Virus record (IMG/VR): IMGVR_UViG_3300045051_000359
Span: 1 to 44,379 of that record
Reading direction: 5' to 3' (one strand)
Source of the DNA: a virus
Length of the DNA stretch: 44,379 bases
Shown here: piece by piece, positions 29,262-37,824 of the stretch
Numbering within the stretch: the stretch's first letter is position 1
Layout of the letters: the number at the start of each line of letters is the position of its first letter
Position numbers and translations under genes: made by a program
The notes under the pieces: model-generated
Database searches by the model: none
What the model was told of the DNA's origin: nothing
Seen by the model: only the letters and a program-made list of their open reading frames with translations

Positions 29262-31729
29262 CGGTCGACGCACGCTGCCTCATCGCCACCGACCTGGGGA
29301 TTCTCAAGGACGGCGCCGGGCTGTCGGAGGATCACGCCCAGGGCCTCGGGCTGATCACCTACCGCGGCACATTTCCTTTCGATGGGGTTTTCGCTCCGGC
29401 TCGTGGTCGCGTGATTCAGTTGGCCTACGCCCGCCCCCAGTACGGGGCCTCAGGCCTGCTCACCCGGTTCTACCCGCGCCTCCACGTCATCAGCAGCTCG
29501 GCGGATCCTTTCGCCAACCAGACCACCGTGGAGGTCGGCTGCCAGCTCGAGCTGATGCGCAACCGCAAGGATTCTGTCGTCTTCCGTGCCGTCGACAATC
29601 CTCCGGCATGGTGGACGGCCTTGAACCCTGGCGTTCAGCCACGGGTGCCGCCGGTCATCGAGATGCAGAAGGTCGTCCAGTTCTGCCTGGATGCCCTGGG
29701 GATCCCGCTGGCAAGCGGGAGTGTCACCACGGCGGATGTGAAGGTCATGGAGGAGTTCGACCTGTCTGGAGGCTACGTGCAGGCCCTGGACGACATCCTC
29801 CGGTCCTCGCTGCTGATCGGGCACATGACCCCGCAGGGCCAGCTGCTGGTGAGATCGGTCGACTTGGCGCCAGCGCCTGGCCCGGTGCTGCGCCGCGGGA
29901 ACCTGCTCAGCCTGCAACCGATCAACGATCGCGGCGGCGCCGAGCAGGTCGTCGTCGAGTTTGATGCGATCGAGGCGCCTGCCGGCCTGGCGCCGGACGA
30001 TGGCACCGACACGCCTGCCGAGATCGGCACGGTCGACACCACCGATCCTGAGGAGCAGGAGCAGCAGGCCCTGCGCGAGTGGGAGTTCGAGCGGACCATC
30101 AGCCCGCCAACAACTTTCGAGATCTTTGTGCGGGGGCGCAGGTTCCAGATCGGGATCGGTCCTGGTGAGCCGCTTGAGCCCAATGAGCCTATCCGGATTG
30201 AGGTGGAGGCCATCCAGACGTCCGAATCACGCACCACATACAAGACCTACGAGTGGCGAGACGAAGACGGAAGGCAGCAGAAACAGGATCTGGCGATCAA
30301 GCGTGAATCGCGGACACGATCATCGCTGAAGATGAGCACGGCGCTATTTTTCGCCATGAATGAAAGCCTGTACGTGATGCAGCCGTCTGGCAACATTCCG
30401 CACGACACGGATCAGGTCACCGAGTACGAATACATCATCGAGCCCGGAGGCCCCAGGCTGGCGAAGGAGGTCACCCGAGATTTCCACTCCAAGGCCAAGT
30501 TCGTTACGGCGTTGCCGATCATCAACTACGACTACGAGGCGGCATTCGCAGCCCTTCCGTTCGATGCTGTCGAGGTGGCTCGCTCCGAGGTCATCAACGA
30601 GGTGGACGAAGTATCGGGACTGACGAAACGCAAGACCACCCGTTGGGCTGCATCAGGCAAGACCCAGAACGGTGCTGTCGCCGCGGTCATCGGCTCGGAA
30701 GACATGGCCAACGCCACCGACTTCAATGCCGTCGTCAAGGCCGCCCAGCCGCTGGTCTGCCTGGGCACCGAGGTGCAAATCGGCATCGGCCGGCAGTTCG
30801 GGATGCAGTCTCGGCCATCGCCGCAGGCGCGACTGGTTGAGTCGCTTCTCACCAAGCCGAAGGACGACAAGAGCCTGACCAGCAGCGGCACGGTCGGCAG
30901 CAGCGCCGGTCAGGGGGAGCCACAGGTGGTGACCAGCTCCTACCAGTTCGGCGGCGCGGGCACCGAGGGGTGGAACACGAACAACCTGCAGCTGCCCTAT
31001 GCCCCTGACGACTTCATCAGCGGCGTGAACGGCTCGGCCAGTGGCCAGATCGATCTGTTCCTCACCCGAGGCAGGGCACGCCAGCGGGCCCTCGAGTACG
31101 GGCGAATCCAGAACGCCCTGGACTTCGGCCATGCCAACGGCATCGAGATCACCACGGCGCCGTGGGAGCTTCCCAGCCCGCCGCTGGCGGCGGTCTACAT
31201 CGAGGAGTCCGGTGTTTCGACGGCGTTCAGGGTCAACGGCCGGAACTGGGAGTTTCGCAATGGATCAGCGATCGTCACCGCAGACCTGTGCCTGGTGGGT
31301 TCCGCTGGTCAGCTGATCGGGGAGACGCCCGTGAACTGGACGCCGCAGCCGGCCGATCCGACGGATCTGCCCGAGCTGGGGGCCCCCAGCGGCAGCGGAG
31401 AGCTGCTGCCGGCGAACACGATCACGCTGCCTGGCGGGTTCAATCCAGCAGCACCCGGCGCGGTCTGGAGCAGCCTGCCAACCACCGGCAGCGACACCTT
31501 CGGGCCCAGCCGTTCACCGTCTTCGATCGCACCGCCCTACATCCAGACCGTGAAGTCACTGGCCGTGAGCCGTGCCCTGGCGATCACCACTGAGCTGCTC
31601 TACAGCCTGACGCCGATCACCGAGGACATCACGGCGGTGAGCCGGGCGGTTGCGGAGACAAAGCTGCAGGCCGCCACCGAGAACATCGTGGCCGTCAGCC
31701 GGGCGCTGGCCTTCACCGAGGAGATCTGA
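29258..31729 (+). CDS. Large tail-tip (tail-associated) protein
   Basis: The 823-residue protein occupies the tail-tip/hub position after the presumed distal tail protein. The N-terminal part (FDGVFAPARGRVIQLAYARPQYG...) and DLSGGYVQALDDILRSSLLIGHMTPQGQLLVRSVDL are hub-like. The middle, about 30080-30660, is lower in GC. The C-terminus has three loose repeats of VSRALA/VSRAVA with TE (SLAVSRALAITTELL; ITAVSRAVAETKL; IVAVSRALAFTEEI), perhaps a trimerising or attachment tail. It probably forms the tip that contacts the cell or fibres. Confidence 0.7.
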   Translation: MTVDARCLIATDLGILKDGAGLSEDHAQGLGLITYRGTFPFDGVFAPARGRVIQLAYARPQYGASGLLTRFYPRLHVISSSADPFANQTTVEVGCQLELMRNRKDSVVFRAVDNPPAWWTALNPGVQPRVPPVIEMQKVVQFCLDALGIPLASGSVTTADVKVMEEFDLSGGYVQALDDILRSSLLIGHMTPQGQLLVRSVDLAPAPGPVLRRGNLLSLQPINDRGGAEQVVVEFDAIEAPAGLAPDDGTDTPAEIGTVDTTDPEEQEQQALREWEFERTISPPTTFEIFVRGRRFQIGIGPGEPLEPNEPIRIEVEAIQTSESRTTYKTYEWRDEDGRQQKQDLAIKRESRTRSSLKMSTALFFAMNESLYVMQPSGNIPHDTDQVTEYEYIIEPGGPRLAKEVTRDFHSKAKFVTALPIINYDYEAAFAALPFDAVEVARSEVINEVDEVSGLTKRKTTRWAASGKTQNGAVAAVIGSEDMANATDFNAVVKAAQPLVCLGTEVQIGIGRQFGMQSRPSPQARLVESLLTKPKDDKSLTSSGTVGSSAGQGEPQVVTSSYQFGGAGTEGWNTNNLQLPYAPDDFISGVNGSASGQIDLFLTRGRARQRALEYGRIQNALDFGHANGIEITTAPWELPSPPLAAVYIEESGVSTAFRVNGRNWEFRNGSAIVTADLCLVGSAGQLIGETPVNWTPQPADPTDLPELGAPSGSGELLPANTITLPGGFNPAAPGAVWSSLPTTGSDTFGPSRSPSSIAPPYIQTVKSLAVSRALAITTELLYSLTPITEDITAVSRAVAETKLQAATENIVAVSRALAFTEEI

Positions 31730-31737
31730 ACCTCGCC

Positions 31738-31747
31738 GGAAAACTGA
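31738..31747 (+). promoter_or_regulatory. Late-class start-associated motif
   Basis: GGAAAACTGA, 8 nt after the tail-tip stop and 21 nt before the GTG at 31769, followed by GTAGGCGCCCGGC. Confidence 0.65.
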
Positions 31748-31768
31748 GGTAGGCGCCCGGCTGCTTCT

Positions 31769-32173
31769 GTGACCCTGACCGCAACCGTTCCTCAGCGTGA
31801 GCTGGCGTTCCAGGCTGACCAGCTGTATGAGGGCGAGACCTACAAGCTGTTCCTGGCCCTGAATCCAGGCACCCTGGGTGCCGAGGATGACCTGGCCGAC
31901 TGGGAAGCGGAGGAGGTCAGCGGCGGCGGTTACGCGGCGGCGACCGGGACGATCGGCACCGGCGCGTGGAACGGCACGACAGGCAGATACGAGCCTCCGG
32001 TGCTGACGATCAGCGTCACGGCCACAGGCGCTGGCTTCTCGTTCGACGCCATCGTCTGCAAGGTCGGCACGGTGCGGACGAACGTCCAGTCCATCACGTT
32101 CCTACCTGGCGTGGTGGCCCTGGCCGCCGGCGAGTCGCGCACGTATCAGCATCAGCTGGCGCAGGACAACTGA
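31769..32173 (+). CDS. Small beta-rich tail protein, unknown
   Basis: GTG at 31769 gives 134 residues with Ig-like or jelly-roll-like alternation (LTISVTATGAGFSFDAIVCKVGTVRTNVQSITFLPGVVAL). It sits between the tail tip and a gene with a GC-shifted C-terminus, so it is probably a fibre or receptor-binding accessory subunit. The family is not recognised. The next gene's GTG follows after 2 nt. Confidence 0.55.
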   Translation: MTLTATVPQRELAFQADQLYEGETYKLFLALNPGTLGAEDDLADWEAEEVSGGGYAAATGTIGTGAWNGTTGRYEPPVLTISVTATGAGFSFDAIVCKVGTVRTNVQSITFLPGVVALAAGESRTYQHQLAQDN

Positions 32174-32175
32174 TC

Positions 32176-33219
32176 GTGAGCCTGCTGATCGAAACGGCCA
32201 TCGCTGCCGAATCCATCGTGCAGGCAGCATGGGCACGTGCCATCGCAAACCGTGAGCGGCTGCGCCTTCGGCAGGATCTGCAGGCCGTCCGCGAGGCGAC
32301 CGACAAGCGGCTGCAGCGGCTGCCGGGCTGGGAGGATGCGTTCACCAACCCGATCATCACGAACTACCGCCCGGATGAACCGATTGCGGTGCCGGCATTG
32401 GCAGGCGGGGCTGACCCGGCCGGGTTTTTTCATATCAATAATTTCGATGTTCCAACAGGATCTATCTATGTGTTTTCTGGCGACAGAAGCGCTTACAGAC
32501 TTGGCGTAAATGATGGGGGGTTTGCTGCTTTTGCTGTTCCCCTCATGCTGCCAATCAGTGAAAGACTGGGTCTTCTTGCGACAGCGACCTATGAACCGAG
32601 CCCTTCTCTTGGGCCATACACGTACCTATACTCCAATATCTTCGTCGTTGGGGTTAGGACTGTTCGACAGCTGGACAGGGAGCTGCCAACCTCGCTGAGG
32701 ACTTTCTTTGATTTTGCCGTCGACTATGCACGCGATGCGATTCTGGGCGGGTTTACCGACATCAGCACACTCTCCGCTTACGGCCTCTATAACGCCGGTG
32801 CCCCCACGCCATTCGGCGGGTCTCCAACTTCATACCAGATGATAAGGGACGGGTTCCCTTTCATTGGCACCAACTACGACGTTACAGATGTTCAAGCCTG
32901 GAGTGAGCTGGATCTATCCGTAGCGCCGAGTTTCGAGTTTGACGAGCTTGGCGAGTTGTTCCTTAATCTGGGAACTGTTCGGCTAAGCGTGCGTCAATAT
33001 CCAGGGCTCATCACTCCGGCCATGCTGGAGACTCCCGAGATTGCTGTGACGGTGCCGCCTGTTTACAGATTCGGGCCGAGCGTGCCGGTTGCGTCACCAT
33101 TCTTTGATGACAGGCAGGTTCAGTCGTTCGCATATTTCTTTACGGACCTCGGCCTGCCGTCCTACTGCCGCGAGCAGCTCCTTGCCATGGGATTCACCGA
33201 GGAGGACTTGCAACCATGA
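32176..33219 (+). CDS. Tail-tip protein with a foreign-looking C-terminal domain
   Basis: The 347-residue product starts at GTG 32176. The first 85 residues are helical and GC-rich (AAWARAIANRERLRLRQDLQAV), a probable attachment part. From about 32430 the DNA becomes AT-rich and the protein changes to a beta-rich, aromatic domain (FHINNFDVPTGSIYVFSGDRSAYRLG...) through residue 325. This sharp change suggests a swapped receptor-binding domain. The protein's end (SFAYFFTDLGLPSYCREQLLAMGFTEEDLQP) returns to GC-rich codons. It is likely a host-recognition protein, on inference from position and mosaic composition. Confidence 0.6.
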   Translation: MSLLIETAIAAESIVQAAWARAIANRERLRLRQDLQAVREATDKRLQRLPGWEDAFTNPIITNYRPDEPIAVPALAGGADPAGFFHINNFDVPTGSIYVFSGDRSAYRLGVNDGGFAAFAVPLMLPISERLGLLATATYEPSPSLGPYTYLYSNIFVVGVRTVRQLDRELPTSLRTFFDFAVDYARDAILGGFTDISTLSAYGLYNAGAPTPFGGSPTSYQMIRDGFPFIGTNYDVTDVQAWSELDLSVAPSFEFDELGELFLNLGTVRLSVRQYPGLITPAMLETPEIAVTVPPVYRFGPSVPVASPFFDDRQVQSFAYFFTDLGLPSYCREQLLAMGFTEEDLQP

Positions 33220-33353
33220 CCACCACGTCAGACGAAGGCATCCAGGCCGCGATCGAAGCCGCGCAGCTGCGGGCCGCCGCCAACCAGCTGCGGCTGAAGC
33301 TCAGGCTGAAGTTCCTGGCGGTCAATCCTCAGAGTCCTCGGCCCCAGCGCTGA
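33216..33353 (+). CDS. Small helical protein
   Basis: ATG at 33216 overlaps the previous stop (ATGA) and has GAGGAGG 7-13 nt upstream, a strong ribosome site. The 45-residue product (TTTSDEGIQAAIEAAQLRAAANQ, then basic) is a single helix-like peptide. The coupling and ribosome site support that it is made. Function unknown. Confidence 0.55.
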   Translation: MTTTSDEGIQAAIEAAQLRAAANQLRLKLRLKFLAVNPQSPRPQR

Positions 33354-33360
33354 GCCGGCC

Positions 33361-33370
33361 GGAAAACTGA
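33361..33370 (+). promoter_or_regulatory. Late-class start-associated motif, before scaffold
   Basis: GGAAAACTGA, 18 nt before the ATG at 33389 and 7 nt after the preceding stop. Confidence 0.65.
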
Positions 33371-33388
33371 GCTTGCACACATGGCGCG

Positions 33389-34213
33389 ATGCCGACTGCA
33401 ATGACCGATTTCCTCAAGGCCATCTACGGCCGGGTGCCCTGCCGCCCTGTTTTCTGCTACGTCTCCGCTGATCCTGATGGCGAGGGCGAAGGCGGTGGTG
33501 GCACCGACGACAGCACCGACGACAGCACCACCGACGACAACGACGCCCCGCTGGGTCCCCAAGGCGAGAAGGCGCTGAAGGCCGCCCGGGACGAGGCCAA
33601 GGCCGCCGCCCGCAAGGCCACCGCCCTGGAGAGGCAGCTGGCCGCTCTCAAGGGATCTGTCTCCCCGGAGGACTTCCAGGCCGCGAAGGACGCCGCCGAG
33701 CGGGCTCAGCAGGAGGCTGAGGCCAAGGGCCGCGAGCTGGCCGAGGAGCGGCAGCGCCTCAGCCGGAAGCACCAGGCCGAGCTCAAGGCCGCCAACGAGC
33801 GCGCCACCGCCGCCGAGCAGCGCGCCACCACCAAGACCATTGAGTTCCTCACCAAGGAATCCTTCTACGCCGCCGGTGGTGACAACTCCGTTGACGAGGA
33901 CGGCACCTCCTCCTTCCAGGCCTTCATGCTCCTCAAGGGCCGCAAGCACCTCCGCCTCCGCGATGACGAATCGGTCTACGTCGTCGATGCCTCCGGCGAT
34001 GAACTGCTGGACGAAAAAGGCAAGCCGGTCGACGTGCAGACCTGGATCACCAAGCAGGCCGACTCCTCCCCGGTAATCGCCCGGCTGTTCAAGCCGCGCA
34101 AGGGCGAAGGTTCCGGCTCGATGTCGTCCAACGGCATCCGCGGCGTGCGTGGGCCTGATCTCCACAACCTCAGCTATCAGCAGCGGCTGGCGGCCGCCTG
34201 GCCGGATAGCTGA
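33389..34213 (+). CDS. Capsid scaffold protein
   Basis: The 274-residue protein has an acidic Asp/Thr-rich segment (about 34-52), then a long charged coiled coil with many Ala, Glu and Lys (GEKALKAARDEAKAAARKATALERQLAALKG... to about 150), and a C-terminal basic region. Acidic start, central coiled coil and position just before the major capsid gene are standard for phage scaffolds, which guide prohead assembly and then leave. An in-frame later ATG at 33401 is possible. The C-terminal folded part (residues about 155-235) is more than a simple scaffold needs. Confidence 0.8.
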   Translation: MPTAMTDFLKAIYGRVPCRPVFCYVSADPDGEGEGGGGTDDSTDDSTTDDNDAPLGPQGEKALKAARDEAKAAARKATALERQLAALKGSVSPEDFQAAKDAAERAQQEAEAKGRELAEERQRLSRKHQAELKAANERATAAEQRATTKTIEFLTKESFYAAGGDNSVDEDGTSSFQAFMLLKGRKHLRLRDDESVYVVDASGDELLDEKGKPVDVQTWITKQADSSPVIARLFKPRKGEGSGSMSSNGIRGVRGPDLHNLSYQQRLAAAWPDS

Positions 34214-34221
34214 AGACCCAG

Positions 34222-34231
34222 GGAAAACTGT
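34222..34231 (+). promoter_or_regulatory. Late-class start-associated motif, before capsid gene
   Basis: GGAAAACTGT, 8 nt after the scaffold stop but 83 nt before the capsid ATG. This is the only copy with a long leader, and that leader contains a hairpin. Confidence 0.55.
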
Positions 34232-34255
34232 CGGTGACGACCGCTGAGCGCGATG

Positions 34256-34288
34256 CGAGGCGGGGCAATCAGTAGGCGCGACGCCTCG
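34256..34288 (+). promoter_or_regulatory. Leader hairpin upstream of the major capsid gene
   Basis: CGAGGCG (34256-34262) pairs exactly with CGCCTCG (34282-34288) across a 19-base loop. It lies in the only long leader among the late motif genes and could stabilise the abundant capsid mRNA or regulate its translation. Confidence 0.4.
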
Positions 34289-34314
34289 TAACCCCCTTCC
34301 CCAATCCTCCGTCC

Positions 34315-35256
34315 ATGACTGCCCTCACTCTCTTCGAGCAGCAAGCGCTCGTCTCCGACGCCCGGACCCTCGCGGTCATGGGTGGCCTGATGACCTCCGA
34401 GCTCACCCGCGTCATCCCTTTCAAGAATGTCGACGGTGGTGCGCACGTCTTCGTGCAAGACGACGAACTGCCGACCGCCGACTTCCGTGCGTTCGATGAG
34501 TCCAACGAGGACTCGATCGGCAGCTCCAAGCCCCAGGCCGAGACCGTCAAGATCTTCGGCAAGGACATCAAGACCGACAGTTCCAAGCTGGCCATGTTCG
34601 GCCCCGGCGCCCACCGCCGCGCCGTCGACCAGGCCATCCGTGCCATGCGGCTGCGGATCGAGGATCTGTTCATCAACGGCAACTTCACCGCTCCCAACCC
34701 CCGCCACTTTGACGGTCTGAAGAAGCGGCTGCCGACCGGCTCCAGCCAGTGCGTCCTCAACCACCCCTCTGCCGGCGCGCCTTCCCTGGCCGCCTTCGAC
34801 GAGGTGCTCGATGCCGTCGATGCCGCCCCCGGCGACAAGATGCTGATCGTCCCCAAGTCGATCCGCCGGCAGCTCTCCGCTGCGATGCGGTCCCCCACCC
34901 TGGCCGGGAACATCAATCTGCGGCCCGATGAGTTCGGGAAGCAGACGATGTACTACGGCGAAGCCCGGGTGATCGTCACCGACGTGAACAACCGGAAGCA
35001 GGTGATCCAGGACTACACCGACGCCAACTCCACCACGTCGATCTACGCGGTTGCTTTCGGCGACGGCATGCTCTGTGGCATCCAGGGTCGATCCCGCCTT
35101 GGTGGCCCCTATGGCGTCGAGTCCTACGACGTCGGCGAGATGCACGTCACCCCCACCTTCCTCACCCGGATCGTGTGGCACCTCTCGATGGTGATGGAGA
35201 ACGAGCGGGCCGCTGCCCGTCTGGCGAACATCACGAACGCCGCCATCGTCGCCTGA
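34315..35256 (+). CDS. Major capsid protein
   Basis: The 313-residue protein follows the scaffold and precedes a decoration-like gene. Its sequence has an HK97-like layout: a helical N-arm, an E-loop region (DDELPTADFRAFDESNEDSIGSS), spine helix (GAHRRAVDQAIRAMRLRIEDLFING), then a P/A-domain with MLIVPKSIRRQLSAAM and VIVTDVNNRKQVIQDY. Length is at the small end of the normal range. Capsid genes usually come before the tail genes in siphophages; here scaffold and capsid come after the whole tail module. Confidence 0.82.
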   Translation: MTALTLFEQQALVSDARTLAVMGGLMTSELTRVIPFKNVDGGAHVFVQDDELPTADFRAFDESNEDSIGSSKPQAETVKIFGKDIKTDSSKLAMFGPGAHRRAVDQAIRAMRLRIEDLFINGNFTAPNPRHFDGLKKRLPTGSSQCVLNHPSAGAPSLAAFDEVLDAVDAAPGDKMLIVPKSIRRQLSAAMRSPTLAGNINLRPDEFGKQTMYYGEARVIVTDVNNRKQVIQDYTDANSTTSIYAVAFGDGMLCGIQGRSRLGGPYGVESYDVGEMHVTPTFLTRIVWHLSMVMENERAAARLANITNAAIVA

Positions 35257-35292
35257 TCCCTCTCCCTATCCCTATCCCATCGCTTCTCTGTC

Positions 35293-35967
35293 ATGTCCCG
35301 CGCTTTTGGTCTTCCCGCACGTCGCGCCAATGCGATCGAGCTCGAAGGCATCCTCCTCGGCGCTGTCCGGGCTGGTGACGGCACTCCCGCCGAAACCCGC
35401 ACCGGTGCCGCCCGCATCCTGAGCCGCAAGCTCAACTCCAACGTCGGATTCAAGGTCCTGCTGGTCGGCGCCACCTCCGGCGCCACCGGCGGCTACGTGG
35501 TCGAGGTCGACCATGTGGCCCGCGGGGCCACCACCGCCAACGGCACCTGGGTGCCCCTCGGCACCATCGCTGCCACCGGCACCGATGAAGTCGAGGCCAT
35601 CTTCTCCGGCAAGGATGCCGGCGTGAAGGTCGCCGCTGCTGCTGCCGTGGCCGATCCGATCGTGTCCGCCATCCGGCTGGTGGCCGGCTCGGGGAACATC
35701 GCCATCACCAACGTGGCGCTCACCTCGAACGTGGCCACCATCACCGTGTCGGCCCACACCTTCGTGGTGGGGGACAACATCAGTGTCCAGGGCTGCAGCA
35801 ACACCGTGTTCAACGGCAACTACCGGGTCACCGGTATCACCGCCACCACGATCAGCTACGCCCGCACCAACTCGAACATCACCAGCGCCTCCGCGACTGG
35901 CAACGTGACGAACGGTGCTGCGGTGCCCTCCAACGTGGGCACGGTGTGGCTTGCGCCGCTGATGTGA
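35293..35967 (+). CDS. Capsid decoration-like protein sharing a domain with the tail tube
   Basis: The 224-residue protein follows the capsid gene and is beta-rich with a Gly/Ala-rich core, as head decoration proteins often are. Residues about 135-205 (IAITNVALTSNVATITV, VGDNISVQG, FNGNYRVTGI, TTISYA, NITSAS) are recognisably the same domain as in the tail tube protein at 23091. A terminator follows. It probably coats the capsid and shares an exposed Ig-like or adhesin-like domain with the tail. Confidence 0.72.
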   Translation: MSRAFGLPARRANAIELEGILLGAVRAGDGTPAETRTGAARILSRKLNSNVGFKVLLVGATSGATGGYVVEVDHVARGATTANGTWVPLGTIAATGTDEVEAIFSGKDAGVKVAAAAAVADPIVSAIRLVAGSGNIAITNVALTSNVATITVSAHTFVVGDNISVQGCSNTVFNGNYRVTGITATTISYARTNSNITSASATGNVTNGAAVPSNVGTVWLAPLM

Positions 35968-35987
35968 TCGGTGTCCTGACCACGACC

Positions 35988-36006
35988 AGGGCCCTTCGGG
36001 GCCCTT
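35988..36006 (+). terminator. Hairpin terminator after the decoration gene
   Basis: AGGGCCC, TTCG loop, GGGCCCT, then T: a 7-bp perfect stem 20 nt after the stop. The T run is short, so it may attenuate rather than fully stop. Confidence 0.65.
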
Positions 36007-36025
36007 CACCATTTCTCGCAGGGTC

Positions 36026-36184
36026 ATGATCTTCGCCGGCATCACCAACCCGCCCGAACCGGCGCCGGAGCCGGCGCCGCCAGCGGCCGAGGCCAAGGGC
36101 CGCCGCCGCGCACGGACCGCTGAGGGGCAGTTCCAGGCGGACGACCCGGCGACGCCGGACAAGGACGAAGCATGGGTCGAGTGA
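36026..36184 (+). CDS. Small virion-associated protein after decoration gene
   Basis: The 52-residue product has a Pro/Ala/Glu-rich start (EPAPEPAPPAAEAKGRRRAR) and ends QFQADDPATPDKDEAWVE, an ending I recognise from short proteins encoded just after phage capsid genes. It overlaps the next start by 13 nt. It may be a head-fibre or connector peptide. Confidence rests on the recognisable ending and overlap. Confidence 0.55.
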   Translation: MIFAGITNPPEPAPEPAPPAAEAKGRRRARTAEGQFQADDPATPDKDEAWVE

Positions 36185-37821
36185 TCGACTGCACCCTGCA
36201 CCTCCCCGGGCTGTTCCACACCCAGGAGACCGAAGCCTTCGACCACTGCGCCTTCACCGGCAAGGTGCGGCGGTTCGTCCCGATGATGCGTGCCCTCGGC
36301 TGGCGGGTCATCCTCTACAGCAACGAGGGCACCACCGTCGATGCGACGGAACACGTCCCGATGCTGAGCCGTGAGCAGTTCGCAGAGCTCTACGGGGCCA
36401 AGGCCGCCACCGCCTTCCATGGTGATCACGCCACGATCGGATCAGCAGGCCATGCCGCCTTCGAGGCGGCGCTGATCCCGGCGCTGCGGGCGCGGGTGCA
36501 GCCGGGCGACATCATCCTGCATCCCTTCGGGCACGCGCATCAGGTGCTGCTGTCCGAGTTCCCGCAGCAGGTTCACGTCGAGTCGGGCATCGGCTACCCG
36601 ATCGTGATGGACGGCACCTTCAAGGTGTTCGAGTCCTACGCCTGGATGCACTACCACCAGGGCAAGGCCGACCGCTGGGGGGCGAACTACGAGTGGGTGG
36701 TGCCCAATTACTTCGACCCCGCCGACTGGTCGCTGGGCGAGGGCACTGGCGGGTACCTGGCGTTCCTGGGCCGGATCTGCAAGGAGAAGGGCCTGGACGT
36801 GATCCGGGCGATCGCTGATCACTCGCCGCTGCCGATCGTGCTGCATGGCCAGGGCGATGCCTCGCAATGGCAGCACCCGATGATCCGGTACGCGGGGCCC
36901 ATTGTGGGGCGTGAGCGGGCGCGGTTCCTAGGCGGCGCCATGGCGGCGCTGATGCCCACCCAGTTCGTCGAGCCGTTCGGGGGGTCCGGTGTCGAGGCCC
37001 TGCTGTGCGGCACACCGCTGATTGCCTCCGACTGGGGGGCGTTCACCGAGACCGTGATGCCCGGTGTGAATGGCTTCCGGCCGCGGACGCTGCAGGGCTG
37101 GCTGGATGCGATCGACGGGGCCCAGATCCTGGATCGTTCGGCGATTGCTGCGGCGGCCCGCGCCCGGTACTGCCTGGCGACGGTGGGCGAGCAGTACGAC
37201 CGGATCTTCCGCGACCTGCTGGACCTGCGCGGGGCGGGCTGGTACACGCTGCGGGACCAGCCTGCGACAGAGATCAGCTACGAGCGGATCGATGCGGAGG
37301 AGGGCCCGTTCGCTGAGCGGCTGGCGCAGTGGATCGCGGAGACTGTCGGGCCGGCCACGGCGCTGGACATCGGCTGCGGCCCCGGCACCTACGTCAGAGC
37401 CCTTCGCCGCCACGGGATCGCCGCTGAGGGCATCGATGCAGACCCTCGCGTGGAGGGCGTCGAGCACCTTCACCAGTGGTCGCTGCTGGATGACCCTGGC
37501 ATTGAGTCCGAGCTGGTGCTGTGCCTGGAGGTGGCCGAACACATCGAGCCCGCCCTGGGGCCGGACGTGGCCGCCGCGGTGGCTGCTGCGGTGCTGCCCG
37601 GCGGCATGCTGATCTGGACTGCAGCAGCGCCCGGGCAGGGCGGCAGCGGCCACATCAACTGCCAGCCACGGGAGCACTGGCTGGCGCTGCTGGAGGCCCA
37701 GGGCCTCGTCCATTGCCCGGCTGCGGAGGACAGCCTGCGGGCCTTCGCCCGCAACGGCTACCACCTCGGCTGGTTCCCCCAGAACCTGATCGTGCTGCGG
37801 AGGCCGGCGCCGGAAAACTGA
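36172..37821 (+). CDS. Glycosyltransferase-methyltransferase fusion
   Basis: The 549-residue protein has two enzyme domains. Residues about 1-340 are a GT-B glycosyltransferase (LGRICKEKGLDVIRAI, LHGQGD, and the E-x7-E region EPFGGSGVEALLCGTPLIASDWGAFTE near residue 267). Residues about 375-545 are a class I SAM methyltransferase (ALDIGCGPGTYVRAL near 395, LCLEVAEHI, VLPGGMLIWTAA). Such a fusion would add and methylate a sugar. Its place between capsid/decoration and fibre genes points to glycosylation of a virion protein, which is inferred. It ends PAPEN with the TGA of a late motif. Confidence 0.83.
   Translation: MGRVIDCTLHLPGLFHTQETEAFDHCAFTGKVRRFVPMMRALGWRVILYSNEGTTVDATEHVPMLSREQFAELYGAKAATAFHGDHATIGSAGHAAFEAALIPALRARVQPGDIILHPFGHAHQVLLSEFPQQVHVESGIGYPIVMDGTFKVFESYAWMHYHQGKADRWGANYEWVVPNYFDPADWSLGEGTGGYLAFLGRICKEKGLDVIRAIADHSPLPIVLHGQGDASQWQHPMIRYAGPIVGRERARFLGGAMAALMPTQFVEPFGGSGVEALLCGTPLIASDWGAFTETVMPGVNGFRPRTLQGWLDAIDGAQILDRSAIAAAARARYCLATVGEQYDRIFRDLLDLRGAGWYTLRDQPATEISYERIDAEEGPFAERLAQWIAETVGPATALDIGCGPGTYVRALRRHGIAAEGIDADPRVEGVEHLHQWSLLDDPGIESELVLCLEVAEHIEPALGPDVAAAVAAAVLPGGMLIWTAAAPGQGGSGHINCQPREHWLALLEAQGLVHCPAAEDSLRAFARNGYHLGWFPQNLIVLRRPAPEN
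37812..37821 (+). promoter_or_regulatory. Late-class start-associated motif, directly before a start codon
   Basis: GGAAAACTGA holds the previous gene's stop and is only 3 nt from the ATG at 37825, much closer than other copies. This one does not fit a simple promoter unless the transcript is leaderless or starts inside the gene. Confidence 0.55.
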
Positions 37822-37824
37822 GGC

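Noticed and set aside
32403-32428. Terminator-like ACCCGGCCGGGTTTTTTC inside a tail gene
   Set aside because: The stem is only three or four base pairs once a loop is allowed, and the reading frame continues through it; it may just be a recombination junction.
37613-37622. An early-class TCTGGACT match inside the glycosyltransferase-methyltransferase gene
   Set aside because: It lies within coding sequence with no start nearby and lacks the TAAGAT part.
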